Shown here piece by piece: positions 17,160 through 27,339 of a DNA stretch of 59,792 nucleotides (the stretch's first letter is position 1; each line of letters opens with the position of its first letter). The stretch is from an uncultured Actinomycetes bacterium (GTDB lineage: Bacteria > Actinomycetota > Acidimicrobiia > Acidimicrobiales > SZUA-35). The stretch covers positions 1-59,792 of the forward strand of contig CADEDH010000019.1 of the NCBI GenBank assembly GCA_902826025.1, in the 5' to 3' direction. The notes beneath the pieces were generated by a model. That model worked only from the letters and a program-made list of their open reading frames with translations. It searched no databases and was not told the DNA's origin. The translations under genes were made by a program, and so were the position numbers.

Positions 17160-18607
17160 CCTCACTCGACTGCACCGCCGCCGATCGGTTCGTGGCCGGC
17201 ACCTGGGAACAGGAGCTCGTGCCGGCGCTGCAGCACTACATCACGATCCCCGCCCTGTCGCCCGCCTTCGACCCGGCCTGGGAGGCCAACGGCCATCTGG
17301 AGCGGGCGGTGGAGCACGTGCGGAGCTGGATGGCGGCCCGCCCGCTGGCCGGTATGTCGGTGTCGGTCCACCGTCTTCCCGGCCGGACGCCGGTGATCGT
17401 GGCCGACATCCCGGCCTTCGGTCCGGCCGCGCCGGCCGCCGGCGCCCCCTCGGTACTGCTCTACGGCCATCTCGACAAGCAGCCCGAGATGGAGGGCTGG
17501 CGGAGTGGGCTCGGCCCCTGGACCCCGGTGCTCGACGGCGAGTTGTTGTACGGGCGGGGCGGGGCCGACGACGGCTACGCCGCCTACGCCAGCCTCACCG
17601 CCCTGGAGGCCGTCCAACGCAACGGCGGCTCGCACGCCCGGTGCGTGGTGCTGATCGAGGCGTCGGAGGAATCGGGCAGCCCCGACCTGCCGGCGCACGT
17701 TGAGGCACTGGCCACCCAGCTGGGTCCGGTGGACCTGGTGATCTGCCTCGACTCGGGCTCCGCCTCGTACGACACGCTGTGGCTCACCAGCTCGCTGCGG
17801 GGGATGGCCGGCGGCACCCTGCACGTGTCGGTACTGTCCGAGGGGGTGCACTCGGGCTCGGCTTCGGGCGTGGTGCCCTCGTCGTTCCGGATCATCCGCC
17901 AGCTGCTCGACCGGGTGGAGGACGCCGCCACCGGGCGGGTGCTGCTGGACGAGGCCAACGTGGAGATCCCGCCCTATCGGCGGGCCGAGGCCGAGGCCAT
18001 GGCCGCTGCCCTGGGGGAGAGGGCCGGCATCGGCTATCCGTTCCTGCCCGGGGTCGAGCCGATGGTGCCGGCCGGCGCCGAAGCTCTGCTGGCCCGCACC
18101 TGGCGGCCGTCCCTCTCGTACATCGGGGCCGACGGTCTGCCCCCGAGCGGTCGGGCCGGCAACGTGCTGCGGCCCTTCACCGGCCTCGCGCTGTCACTGC
18201 GGCTGCCGCCAACGGCCGACCCCGAGGCGGCCCAGGCGGCGCTGGCCGCCCGGCTCACGGCCGACCCGCCCTCCGGGGCCACCGTGCGCTTCGACAGCCA
18301 CGGCTCGGCTCCCGGCTGGAACGCCCCCGACCTCGAGCCCTGGCTGCGCCACGCCCTCGACGGGGCGTCGGTCGATACCTTCGGCACCCCGGCGCAGCTG
18401 ATGGGGGAGGGCGGCACGATCCCGTTCATGGGGATGCTGGGGGAGCGCTTCCCCGGCGCCCAGTTCGTGGTGGCCGGGGTGCTCGGCCCGGGCTCGAACG
18501 CGCACGGCCCCAACGAGTTCCTCCACCTCGGCTACGCCCGCCGCCTCACCTCGATCATCACCCGGGTGCTCGACGCCCACGCCAACCCGTCATCGCCTCA
18601 GCCGTAG
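17156..18607 (+). CDS. M20 family metallopeptidase (dipeptidase-like)
   Basis: 483-residue di-zinc hydrolase. First metal motif G-H-L-D-K-Q-P near residue 105, the bridging aspartate in G-R-G-G-A-D-D-G-Y near 135, and the catalytic/metal glutamates in E-A-S-E-E-S-G-S near 165. A dimerisation-lid insertion follows (S-E-G-V-H-S-G-S). It closes with P-G-S-N-A-H-G-P-N-E, the last ligand histidine. The pattern fits CNDP/PepV-like dipeptidases acting in the cytoplasm on small peptides or N-acyl amino acids. ATG 17156 overlaps the lipoprotein stop. The 3' end overlaps the converging CAP-protein gene by 10 bp. Confidence 0.92.
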   Translation: MTSLDCTAADRFVAGTWEQELVPALQHYITIPALSPAFDPAWEANGHLERAVEHVRSWMAARPLAGMSVSVHRLPGRTPVIVADIPAFGPAAPAAGAPSVLLYGHLDKQPEMEGWRSGLGPWTPVLDGELLYGRGGADDGYAAYASLTALEAVQRNGGSHARCVVLIEASEESGSPDLPAHVEALATQLGPVDLVICLDSGSASYDTLWLTSSLRGMAGGTLHVSVLSEGVHSGSASGVVPSSFRIIRQLLDRVEDAATGRVLLDEANVEIPPYRRAEAEAMAAALGERAGIGYPFLPGVEPMVPAGAEALLARTWRPSLSYIGADGLPPSGRAGNVLRPFTGLALSLRLPPTADPEAAQAALAARLTADPPSGATVRFDSHGSAPGWNAPDLEPWLRHALDGASVDTFGTPAQLMGEGGTIPFMGMLGERFPGAQFVVAGVLGPGSNAHGPNEFLHLGYARRLTSIITRVLDAHANPSSPQP

Positions 18608-19368
18608 AAGTTCTGTACGGCCCAGCTCTGGGTGCCGTCCTCGAGGGCACCCACGCCGACGTGGGTGAAGCGGGGGGAGACCAGGGCGCAGTAGTGGCCG
18701 GCGTCGGACTCCCGCCATCCCTCGAAGTGGATCCGGGCCGCCTGGGCCAGGTCGAACCCGGTGAACCAGGCGATGTTCTCGCCCCACGCCCCCACCGGGA
18801 GCCCGAGTTGGTCGTACAGCTCGTGGGCCTCCTCGCTGGAGCGGTGCTCGAAGTGGCCTGTGCTCTGCATGGTGGCGGCCCACGGTCGGGACAGGGCCAG
18901 GGTCACGCCGTCGTTGATCGTGAGCGGGGGCACGGCCTCCGGGAGCTCGGTGTCGGGGCTGAGGGTCAACGCGTAGAACGGGTCGGTCACGCAGCTGGGG
19001 AGGGGTTCGCGCCGGGCCAGGGCCCCGGCGGGATTGGCCCGGAGCTCGTTGGTGAGGCGGACGATCTCGGTCTCCACCGGGGTGAGCGGTCCATCGGCAC
19101 CGCCCGCGTCCGGCGCCGCAGTGGGGGCGGCCGGGGCGGCGGCCGGGCCGCCCACCACGAGCGTCGTCCCGTCGTCGATGCCGGCGGTGGACGAGGTCTG
19201 AGCCCGGCCTCCGGCCACGCCGGTGGACGGGGCGGTGGCACCCGCCGGGTGGGGGCCGGTGGGCACGAGGGCGGTGAGCCCGATCATCATGATGGCAGCG
19301 CCCAGCGCCACCAGGTATCGCCGCAGCTCACCTGCTTGGAGCAGCGGCTGCCCGCCCGCTTCTCTCAC
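18598..19368 (-). CDS. secreted CAP-domain (SCP-like) protein
   Basis: 256 residues. An N-terminal hydrophobic segment at about 19-36 (Y-L-V-A-L-G-A-A-I-M-M-I-G-L) acts as signal or anchor. A low-complexity Ala/Thr/Gly linker follows to about residue 95, then a CAP domain with R-L-T-N-E-L-R near its start, the conserved H-F-E-H-R-S, the G-E-N-I-A-W block, H-V-G-V-G-A-L, and a final A-V-Q-N-F-Y-G. CAP proteins of bacteria are extracytoplasmic; enzymatic roles are mostly unproven. GTG 19368 starts the frame; its ribosome site is poor. Between this start and the amidase stop lie 154 bp with no gene that I can support. Confidence 0.88.
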   Translation of the reverse strand: MREAGGQPLLQAGELRRYLVALGAAIMMIGLTALVPTGPHPAGATAPSTGVAGGRAQTSSTAGIDDGTTLVVGGPAAAPAAPTAAPDAGGADGPLTPVETEIVRLTNELRANPAGALARREPLPSCVTDPFYALTLSPDTELPEAVPPLTINDGVTLALSRPWAATMQSTGHFEHRSSEEAHELYDQLGLPVGAWGENIAWFTGFDLAQAARIHFEGWRESDAGHYCALVSPRFTHVGVGALEDGTQSWAVQNFYG

Positions 19369-19522
19369 ACCCTTGCTCGCCCTCTGTCGTGGGCCCGGCC
19401 GAGGGTCAATCTACCCGGGTCCACCGCCCGGGGCGCGTCAAGAGGGCGATCATCTCGGCCCGATGGTTCACTGGTGAAGCTTGTTGTCGAAGCGTGTCGA
19501 CCGAAGAGCGATCGACGAGCGC

Positions 19523-20929
19523 TCAGGCGTGGAGTGACGGTACCTGGAGGTGCCAGCTGGTGCGCTGCTGGTAGGCGTGGCCCACCGTCAGTACGAGGTC
19601 GTCGGCCCCGGCCCGACCGATGATCTGGAGGCCCAGGGGCAGGCCGTCGGGATCGAGGCCCATGGGCACCGACAGGGCGGGCCAGCCGGTGGCGTTCCAC
19701 GGCGGGGTGTGGAGCGCCTTGGGGTCGATGGCAGCCGGGTCGGCCCCCCGGAAGGCGGTGGCGCCGTAGCCGGTGGTCGGCCCGACCAGCACGTCGATGC
19801 CGGCGGCGTCGACCGCGTCGAGCACAGCCCGGCGGGCGATCTGGCGCACCCTCTCCACCTGCACCAGATCACCGGCGCTGATCAGTGCCCCCTGGGCGAG
19901 GGTGAGCCGGGTGGGTCGGCCGTAGTCGGCCCAGCGGGTGGCCAGCGTCGGGCGGTGCCAGGCGAAGGCCTCGGCCTGCAGGGCCAGGAAGGCCCCCACG
20001 CACAGCTCGTCGTAGTACGGCAGCTCGATCTCGGTGGCCGTGGCCCCGGCCGCCGTGAGCTCGGCCACGGCGGCGTCGACGGCGGCCAGCGTGTGGGGCC
20101 CACTCCCGGTGCGGATGCGATGGTTGGTGATGACCCCGATGCGCAGCCCGGCCACCCCCCGGCCGAGGCCGGCCACGAAACCGGGGTGGGGGCCCTCGAC
20201 GGTGGTGCGGTCGGACGGGTGAGGCCCGGCGATCACGTCGAGCATGGCGGCGCAGTCCCACACCGAACGGCACATCGGGCCGATGTGGTCGTAGGTGAGG
20301 CCCAGGGGTACGCACCCTGACTTGGGCACCAGTCCGTAGGTGGGCTTGTGGCCACTGATCCCGTTGTAGGCGGCGGGCAGGCGGATGCTGCCCCCGGTGT
20401 CGGTGCCGATGCCGCCCAGGAACAGGCCGGCCGCCACCCCGTTGCCGGTGCCCGAGCTGGACCCGCCGGTCCACCGGTCGGGGTTCCACGGGTTGCGGGG
20501 GATGGGGAACGGCTTGGCGAAGTCGGGCCGGCCGATGGCGAATTCCATCGTGGTGGTCTTGCCCGTGATCACGGCCCCGGCGGCCCGCAGGCGGGCCACT
20601 ACCGGGCCGTCACCCTGCTCGCCCCAGGCGGGGTCGAGCACCAGGCTCTGCGCCGTGGTCGGGCCCTCGTCGGTGGCCAGGATGTCCTTGATCCCGAGGG
20701 GGATGCCGTGGAGTGGGCCGAGGTCGGTGCCGGCCGCCAGTTCGGCGTCGGCCCGGGCCGCCCGGGCCAGGGCCGGTTCGTCGAAACGGGCGAGGTACGT
20801 GCCGAGTTGGGGGTCGAGGCGGTCGGCGGCGGCCAGGACGGCGGTGGTCAGGTCGACCGCCGTGGTCTCGCCCGATCGCAGGGCGGCCGCCGCCGTCTCG
20901 ATCGTCCAGGGCGTGGTCGGATCGCTCAT
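19523..20929 (-). CDS. amidase (amidase signature family)
   Basis: 468-residue amidase with the complete Ser-cisSer-Lys site: K81 in G-I-K-D-I-L, S157 in G-G-S-S-S-G, and nucleophile S181 in T-D-T-G-G-S-I-R-L-P-A. It hydrolyses an amide bond in the cytoplasm. The length fits plain amidases and is shorter than allophanate hydrolase, which has an extra C-terminal domain. ATG 20929 has GAGG about 8 bases upstream and overlaps the stop of a small GatC-like gene (ATGA). That coupling suggests a two-subunit enzyme of the GatA/GatC or AtzE/AtzG kind. Substrate unknown; a link to the guanidine/allophanate pathway 7.5 kb away is possible but unproven. Confidence 0.92.
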   Translation of the reverse strand: MSDPTTPWTIETAAAALRSGETTAVDLTTAVLAAADRLDPQLGTYLARFDEPALARAARADAELAAGTDLGPLHGIPLGIKDILATDEGPTTAQSLVLDPAWGEQGDGPVVARLRAAGAVITGKTTTMEFAIGRPDFAKPFPIPRNPWNPDRWTGGSSSGTGNGVAAGLFLGGIGTDTGGSIRLPAAYNGISGHKPTYGLVPKSGCVPLGLTYDHIGPMCRSVWDCAAMLDVIAGPHPSDRTTVEGPHPGFVAGLGRGVAGLRIGVITNHRIRTGSGPHTLAAVDAAVAELTAAGATATEIELPYYDELCVGAFLALQAEAFAWHRPTLATRWADYGRPTRLTLAQGALISAGDLVQVERVRQIARRAVLDAVDAAGIDVLVGPTTGYGATAFRGADPAAIDPKALHTPPWNATGWPALSVPMGLDPDGLPLGLQIIGRAGADDLVLTVGHAYQQRTSWHLQVPSLHA

Positions 20930-21126
20930 CGGGGGACCTCCCCGGCCCGGAACAGGGCAGCCGGTACCTCGTCGCCCGTCGGCACGTCGTACATGCGGTC
21001 CATGGAGCGGCGCAGGCCCGGGTAGAGCTGGGCCAGCCGCTCCACCTCGTTGTCGGGCACCTCCAGGCCGGCCGCCGCCAGCAGGGTGGCCACCGTGGCC
21101 ACGGTGGTGTCGTCGTCAGTGGTCAT
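20926..21126 (-). CDS. GatC/AtzG-like small amidase partner
   Basis: 66-residue protein beginning M-T-T-D-D-D-T-T. It has a helical first part (V-A-T-L-L-A-A-A-G-L then E-V-E-R-L-A-Q-L-Y-P-G-L-R-R-S) and an extended C-terminal tail V-P-A-A-L-F-R-A-G-E-V. That layout is like GatC and AtzG, which wrap around their amidase subunit. Its stop codon overlaps the amidase start, strong contextual support for a complex. ATG 21141 is an alternative start with AGGGA 7 bases upstream. The frame is much longer upstream, but that part lies antisense to the exporter gene. Confidence 0.72.
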   Translation of the reverse strand: MTTDDDTTVATVATLLAAAGLEVPDNEVERLAQLYPGLRRSMDRMYDVPTGDEVPAALFRAGEVPR

Positions 21127-21192
21127 GGCGCCCCCGGTCATCGGCTCGTCCCTGCTGCCTACCACGACCGAACCTGGGCCGGCCACTTCGTA

Positions 21193-21204
21193 CGGTGTAC
21201 ACCG
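21193..21204. promoter_or_regulatory. candidate operator (12-bp perfect palindrome CGGTGTACACCG)
   Basis: Perfect 12-base palindrome in the gap between the divergent GatC-like and MFS genes, ending 15 bp before the MFS start. The position is typical for a repressor site controlling an exporter. No regulator gene lies next to it. Confidence 0.35.
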
Positions 21205-21219
21205 GGGCGCATAGCCTTG

Positions 21220-22471
21220 ATGGATATGGCCATCAACCACACGTTCTCCGCCCTGCAGCAACGTGACTACCGGCTGCTGTGGCTGGGCTCGATGCTGGCC
21301 ACCACGGCCTTCATGACGTCGTTCATGATGGTGCCGGCCGTCGCCTACGACATCACCGGCCGCAACGCCGCCGCCGGGCTGGCCCAGATGGGCCAGGGCA
21401 TCGCCATGCTGCTGGTGTCGCCCCTGGGCGGGGTGGTGGCCGACCGGGTGCGCAAGAAGCCGTTGGTGCTGATGGGCCAGTCGATCCCGGCCTGCGTGAT
21501 CGTGGGCATGGGCGCGCTGATCCTCACCGACCGCATCACGGTGCCCCTGCTCACCATCGGGACCCTGATCATGGGCCTCGGGTTCTCCTTCATGGGACCG
21601 GCCCGTCAGGCCTGGGTGGCCGAGCTGGTGACATCGGAATCGCTGCCCAACGCCCTCGCCCTTCAGCAGATCGCCCAGAACATCGCCCAGGTGGCGGCCC
21701 CCCTGTCGATCGCCATCCTGTTGGGCCACGTGTTCAACCTGGGCCACATGTACCTGTTCCTGGCTTCGTTGTTCCTGATCGTGGTGCCCCTCACGTCGAT
21801 CCTGCCCAGCCCGACCCCCCGCCCCCGGGCGGTGAAGCGCTCGATGGCCACCGACCTCACCGCCGGCTTCCGTTACGTCTGGTCCGACCTCCAGCTCCGC
21901 ATCCTCTGGCTGGGGTTCGTGGGCCTGGTGGTGTGCGGGTTCGCCTTCCAGACCCTGCTGCCGGGCCTACTCCAGACCGAGCTGGGTCGGTCGTCCACCA
22001 GCATCGGGCCGATCTTCCTGTCGATCGCCATCGCTGGCCTGCTGGTCAACATCCCGCTGGCCGGCATCGTCGGCACCCGCTGGGCCTGGGTCACCCTGCT
22101 GGTGATGGGGCTCATCATGAGCGCCGGGTTCGTGGCTCTCGGCCTGGCCCCCACCTACGCCGTGGCCATCGGGGCCGGCATTCCCCTGGGGATCGGCCGG
22201 GCCGGGTTCATGCTGGTCGACAACTCCCTGCTGATGACCACGGCCGAGCCGGCCTATCACGGCCGGGTGATGTCGATGGCGATGATGGGCTACGGCTCGC
22301 AGGCCCTGCTGGCGCCGGTGTGGGGCGCGCTGGCTGACACCGTGGGCGTGCGGGAGACCCTGGTGATCGTGGGGGCGGTGGCCGCGGTGGTCACCGTGCT
22401 CATCGGCCTCAGCTACCTCCGCCTGCGCCAGGTCAACGCCGAGGCCGAGCCGGCGGGGGCGGCGCTGGCCC

Positions 22472-22488
<17 letters not shown>
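21220..22488 (+). CDS. MFS transporter
   Basis: 422-residue integral membrane protein with about 12 hydrophobic segments and the MFS loop 2-3 motif [11 protein letters not shown] at about residues 68-78. The general pattern ([15 protein letters not shown] at the N-terminus) matches the enterobactin-exporter/macrolide-efflux-like MFS group (DHA3). ATG 21220 is chosen; a second in-frame ATG follows at 21226. It diverges from the amidase operon. The last 17 bp overlap the converging fumarase gene. Substrate unknown. Confidence 0.9.
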
Positions 22489-24112
<1,624 letters not shown>

Positions 24113-24135
24113 GGTGCCTAACGCTAGCCGAGTGG

Positions 24136-27100
24136 CTAGCCGGCCAGAACGCCCAGGATGTCGGCCCCGTAGCGGTCCAGCTTGGCCGGTCCGATCCCCT
24201 TGATCCGGCCCAGGGCAGCCAGCGACGAGGGGTTGGCGGCGGCGATGGCGTCGAGGGTGGCGTTGTCGAGCACCACGTACGCCGGATGGCCGTCGGCCTT
24301 GCTGCGGATGAGGCGCCACTCGGTGAGCGCCGCTCGCCGGGCCGACTCGGCTCCGTCGGCCGGCTCGGGCCGGGCCGCCTTGGCGCCGCTGCTGCCGTTC
24401 GACCCACCGGTCCCGCTGCCGCCGCCGCTGCCTTTGGGGGCGCTGGCCGAGCGGACGAGGGCCGGAGGCTGGTCGTCGGGCCAGGCCTGGTCGGCCGGCC
24501 GGGGCCGGTGCAGCTCGGCCACGAACGGGGACGGGGCGGCGTCGGGCCCCGGGGGAGCGGTGTTGACCAGCACCGAGGCCCGGCCCCGGGTGATGGCCAC
24601 GTGGAACACCCGGCGCTCCTCCTCCAGATCCACGGCCAGCCGGTGGGGGTAGAGCTCGTCCCGCACGTCGTGCACGATCACATGGGGCCACTCCAGGCCC
24701 TTGGTGGCGTGGATGGTGGCCAGGGTGATCCGGGCCTCGGCCGGCGCCTCGCCGTCGGGGTCTCCTGTGCCCGTGGCGTCACCCACCAGCGGCAGGTCGT
24801 GGAGGTGGGCCCGGATCCACGGCTCGAGCTCGGCCGGGCCGGGGGCCAGGTCGGCCACCGCCCGCAGGGCGTTCAGCTCGTCGGCGTGGGCCGCCCGGCG
24901 GGCCGTGCGCTGCGACTGGTCGAGCTGCGACACCGCCCCCAACAGCCCGATGTCGCGGTAGACCACGTCGAGCAGCTGGCCGGCCGAGGCGCCCCGGGAG
25001 GCGAGGGTCTGGAGGCGGCTCAGGTCGGCCGCCAGGTCGTTGACGGTGGTGGCGTCGCGCTCGCTGGTGAGGCGTTCGGCCAGGTTGAGCAGGCGCTCCA
25101 CCGAGCGCTGTTCACACACCCAGTCGGCGATGCGGGGATGGAGCGAGCGGGGCGGGCGGCGCAGGGCCAGGCGCAGGTCCTCGCCGCTGAAGCCGGCGCC
25201 GTCGCCGCTGCCGGCGGTGGCGGCCAGGCGGAGCCAGGCCAGAGCGGCGGCGATACCCGATCGCTCCAGCATGCGGTGGTCGAGCCCGGGCGGGCGGGCC
25301 ACCGGATGACCGGCAGCGGCCAGGTGGAGGGCGGCGGGCAGGAGGGCGGCGTTGACCCGGGCCAGCACGGCGATGTCGCCCGGGCCGGCGCCGGCGGCCA
25401 GCAGCTCGCCCACCCGGGCCACCAGAGCGGTCTGGGGGTCGCTGCCGTCGGTCACGGTCAGCTCGCCCGGCCCTGGTGGTCGCCCGGGGGCGGGCTCGAT
25501 CTCCTTGGGCACCCGGTAGCGGTTGTGGCTCAGCAGCGACGAGGCCGCCGCCACCACCGCCGGCGGGCAGCGGTAGTTGACGGTGAGCCGGTGGTCTGCC
25601 GCTCCCGGGAACCAGCGTTCGAAGTCCACCAGCCAGCGGGGTGAGGCGCCGGTGTAGCCGTAGATCGTCTGGTCGTCGTCGCCCACGGCGTAGACCTCGG
25701 CCGCCGGCCCGGCCAGCAGGCGGACGAGCAGGAGATGGGCCGGGGTCAGGTCCTGGAACTCGTCGACCAGGAGGATGGGGCTGGCCCGCCGGGCCTCGGC
25801 CCGGACCGCCGGGTCGGTGAGCAGCACCTCGATGGCGGCCAGGATCTGCTCGTCGAAGTCGAGGGCGTCGTGGCGGCGCAGCTCGGCCCGGTAGCGGCTG
25901 AGCACCTCGCCGAAGCCGGCAACGTCGGCTCCGTAGCTGGCCTCCACTTCGTCGGGGTCGCGCAGGCCGAGCCGGCAGGCCGACAGGGCGTCGATCCAGG
26001 GCTCCAGCGGATCGGCCAGCTGGCGGCGGCGCCGGCCCGGCACGAGGCGCTCCAGCAGACGTCTTGCGTCGAGCTCGGAGATCGTGGTCAGGCCCCGCCG
26101 GGCCGAGGAACCACCCCGCCGCCCGGTGGCCAGGGCCAGGGCCAGGCTGTTGAGCGTGCGGATCTCGAGCCCGGGGACGTCGGTGAGCCGTTGGCCCATC
26201 TCGGCCCGGGCCCGCCGGTTGTAGGCCACGAGCGACACCGCGGTGGGGTGGAGGCCCCAATCGGCCACCAGGTGACGGGTCCGCTCGGTGAGCACCCGGG
26301 TCTTGCCCGATCCAGCCGGGGCCAGGATGCGGGCCGGGCCGCCCCGGTGGGCCACCGCGGCCAGCTGATCGGCAGCCAGGCTGGCCGTGGGCGGGGGAGG
26401 GGCCGGCTGCTGGGCCCGGAGCCGGCCGGCCAGCAGGTGATGGCGGGGGACGACGGGCCAGCCGGCGTCGAGCGGGGCCAGGGGGCCGCCGTCGACCAGG
26501 GCCGGCGTGCCGTCGCCCAGCACGATGTCGGCCGGCTCCGCCGTCGGCCGGGCGCCGAGGGCGGCGGCCCGGGCCAGGGGCTCGAACCGGGAGCCGGCTC
26601 GGTGGGGGCCGGTGGCGCCCCGGGCATCGACGGTGTTGGCGGTGACGGCGAACCTCAGGCGTTCGCCCGGTAGCTCGGTGCCCGGGTCGAGGTGCCAGAA
26701 CTCGACGCCGCCGGCCCCGCCCAAGGCGAGCACGGGTTCGTCGACGGGCAGGGGGCCGGCCCAGCGGATCACCAGCCGCTCCCGTTGCCGCCAGGCCCGG
26801 TGCAGCCGCTCGACGAGATCGGGATCGGCGCCGGCGTCGGCCTCCACCACCGGGGCGTCGGCCCAGGGGTCGGGTACCGGACCGGTGTCGTCGGCGTCGA
26901 GGAGGAGGCTTCGGCCCAACGCGTCGGGCCCGGCCAGCTCCCGAGCGGACCGGGCCGGGTGGGCGACGGCTGCCGCCACCGGCTCGGAGGTGGCCGGCCG
27001 CTCTTGGCGGGCCGCAGGGGGGGGCGGGGGAGCGGATGCCATTGGCGGGGCCGGGTGGTCGCCGAGCGCACAGGCCCGTACCTCGGCCACGGAGCCGTGG

Positions 27101-27138
27101 GTTCCTCCGCAATGCCCGCATGCGATCTGCTTGGCCAC
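24136..27138 (-). CDS. UvrD/Rep-type ATP-dependent DNA helicase with N-terminal Cys motif and C-terminal HRDC domain
   Basis: About 1000-residue superfamily 1A helicase. Residues 5-30 hold a zinc-ribbon-like A-C-G-H-C-G-G-T-H with a further Cys, then a variable region to about 260. Motor motifs: Walker A A-P-A-G-S-G-K-T near 270, motif [10 protein letters not shown] near 460, motif [14 protein letters not shown], motif IV L-T-V-N-Y-R-C, motif V H-A-T-K-G-L-E-W, motif VI V-A-I-T-R-G. An HRDC domain ends the protein (about 940-1000, A-L-G-R-I-K-G-I-G). GTG 27138 is preferred because homology-like sequence starts there; ATG 27180 adds 14 residues. Role: DNA repair or recombination intermediate unwinding. 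Confidence 0.9.
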   Translation of the reverse strand: MAKQIACGHCGGTHGSVAEVRACALGDHPAPPMASAPPPPPAARQERPATSEPVAAAVAHPARSARELAGPDALGRSLLLDADDTGPVPDPWADAPVVEADAGADPDLVERLHRAWRQRERLVIRWAGPLPVDEPVLALGGAGGVEFWHLDPGTELPGERLRFAVTANTVDARGATGPHRAGSRFEPLARAAALGARPTAEPADIVLGDGTPALVDGGPLAPLDAGWPVVPRHHLLAGRLRAQQPAPPPPTASLAADQLAAVAHRGGPARILAPAGSGKTRVLTERTRHLVADWGLHPTAVSLVAYNRRARAEMGQRLTDVPGLEIRTLNSLALALATGRRGGSSARRGLTTISELDARRLLERLVPGRRRRQLADPLEPWIDALSACRLGLRDPDEVEASYGADVAGFGEVLSRYRAELRRHDALDFDEQILAAIEVLLTDPAVRAEARRASPILLVDEFQDLTPAHLLLVRLLAGPAAEVYAVGDDDQTIYGYTGASPRWLVDFERWFPGAADHRLTVNYRCPPAVVAAASSLLSHNRYRVPKEIEPAPGRPPGPGELTVTDGSDPQTALVARVGELLAAGAGPGDIAVLARVNAALLPAALHLAAAGHPVARPPGLDHRMLERSGIAAALAWLRLAATAGSGDGAGFSGEDLRLALRRPPRSLHPRIADWVCEQRSVERLLNLAERLTSERDATTVNDLAADLSRLQTLASRGASAGQLLDVVYRDIGLLGAVSQLDQSQRTARRAAHADELNALRAVADLAPGPAELEPWIRAHLHDLPLVGDATGTGDPDGEAPAEARITLATIHATKGLEWPHVIVHDVRDELYPHRLAVDLEEERRVFHVAITRGRASVLVNTAPPGPDAAPSPFVAELHRPRPADQAWPDDQPPALVRSASAPKGSGGGSGTGGSNGSSGAKAARPEPADGAESARRAALTEWRLIRSKADGHPAYVVLDNATLDAIAAANPSSLAALGRIKGIGPAKLDRYGADILGVLAG

Positions 27139-27192
27139 TGCCCTCAATCCTATGGGTCCCCGACCATGGGGGGAACACATGATCGGGCCCGC

Positions 27193-27339
27193 TACACTGA
27201 CCTGTGCAACGGCCGGCGCATGACGCCGCGAGGCGCCCTTTGGTGCCGGTCGTGACCTGTCCTGGCTCGTTCGCTGCGCCCGGATTGGCGCCCTTCCCGA
27301 ACACCCACGACAGGCCCGCGCCGCGGGCGAGGAACCTTC
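27193..27339 (+). promoter_or_regulatory. promoter candidate (TACACT) and long 5' leader of the DEAD-box gene
   Basis: A -10-like TACACT at 27193-27198 would give a leader of about 135 bases before the DEAD-box ATG. The leader contains no gene. It has complementary segments CCTGTC (27256-27261) and GACAGG (27309-27314), and a small CCCGC/GCGGG hairpin (27315-27327) just before GAGGAA. Long structured leaders are common for cold-inducible RNA helicases; that role here is inference. Confidence 0.35.

Noticed and set aside
19369..19522. Promoter for the CAP-domain gene
   Set aside because: TTGACG and TAGATT occur on the minus strand but at about 22 bp spacing, too far apart for a normal promoter.
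19523..20929. Allophanate hydrolase
   Set aside because: Too short and lacking the C-terminal domain of that enzyme; only the general amidase signature can be supported.
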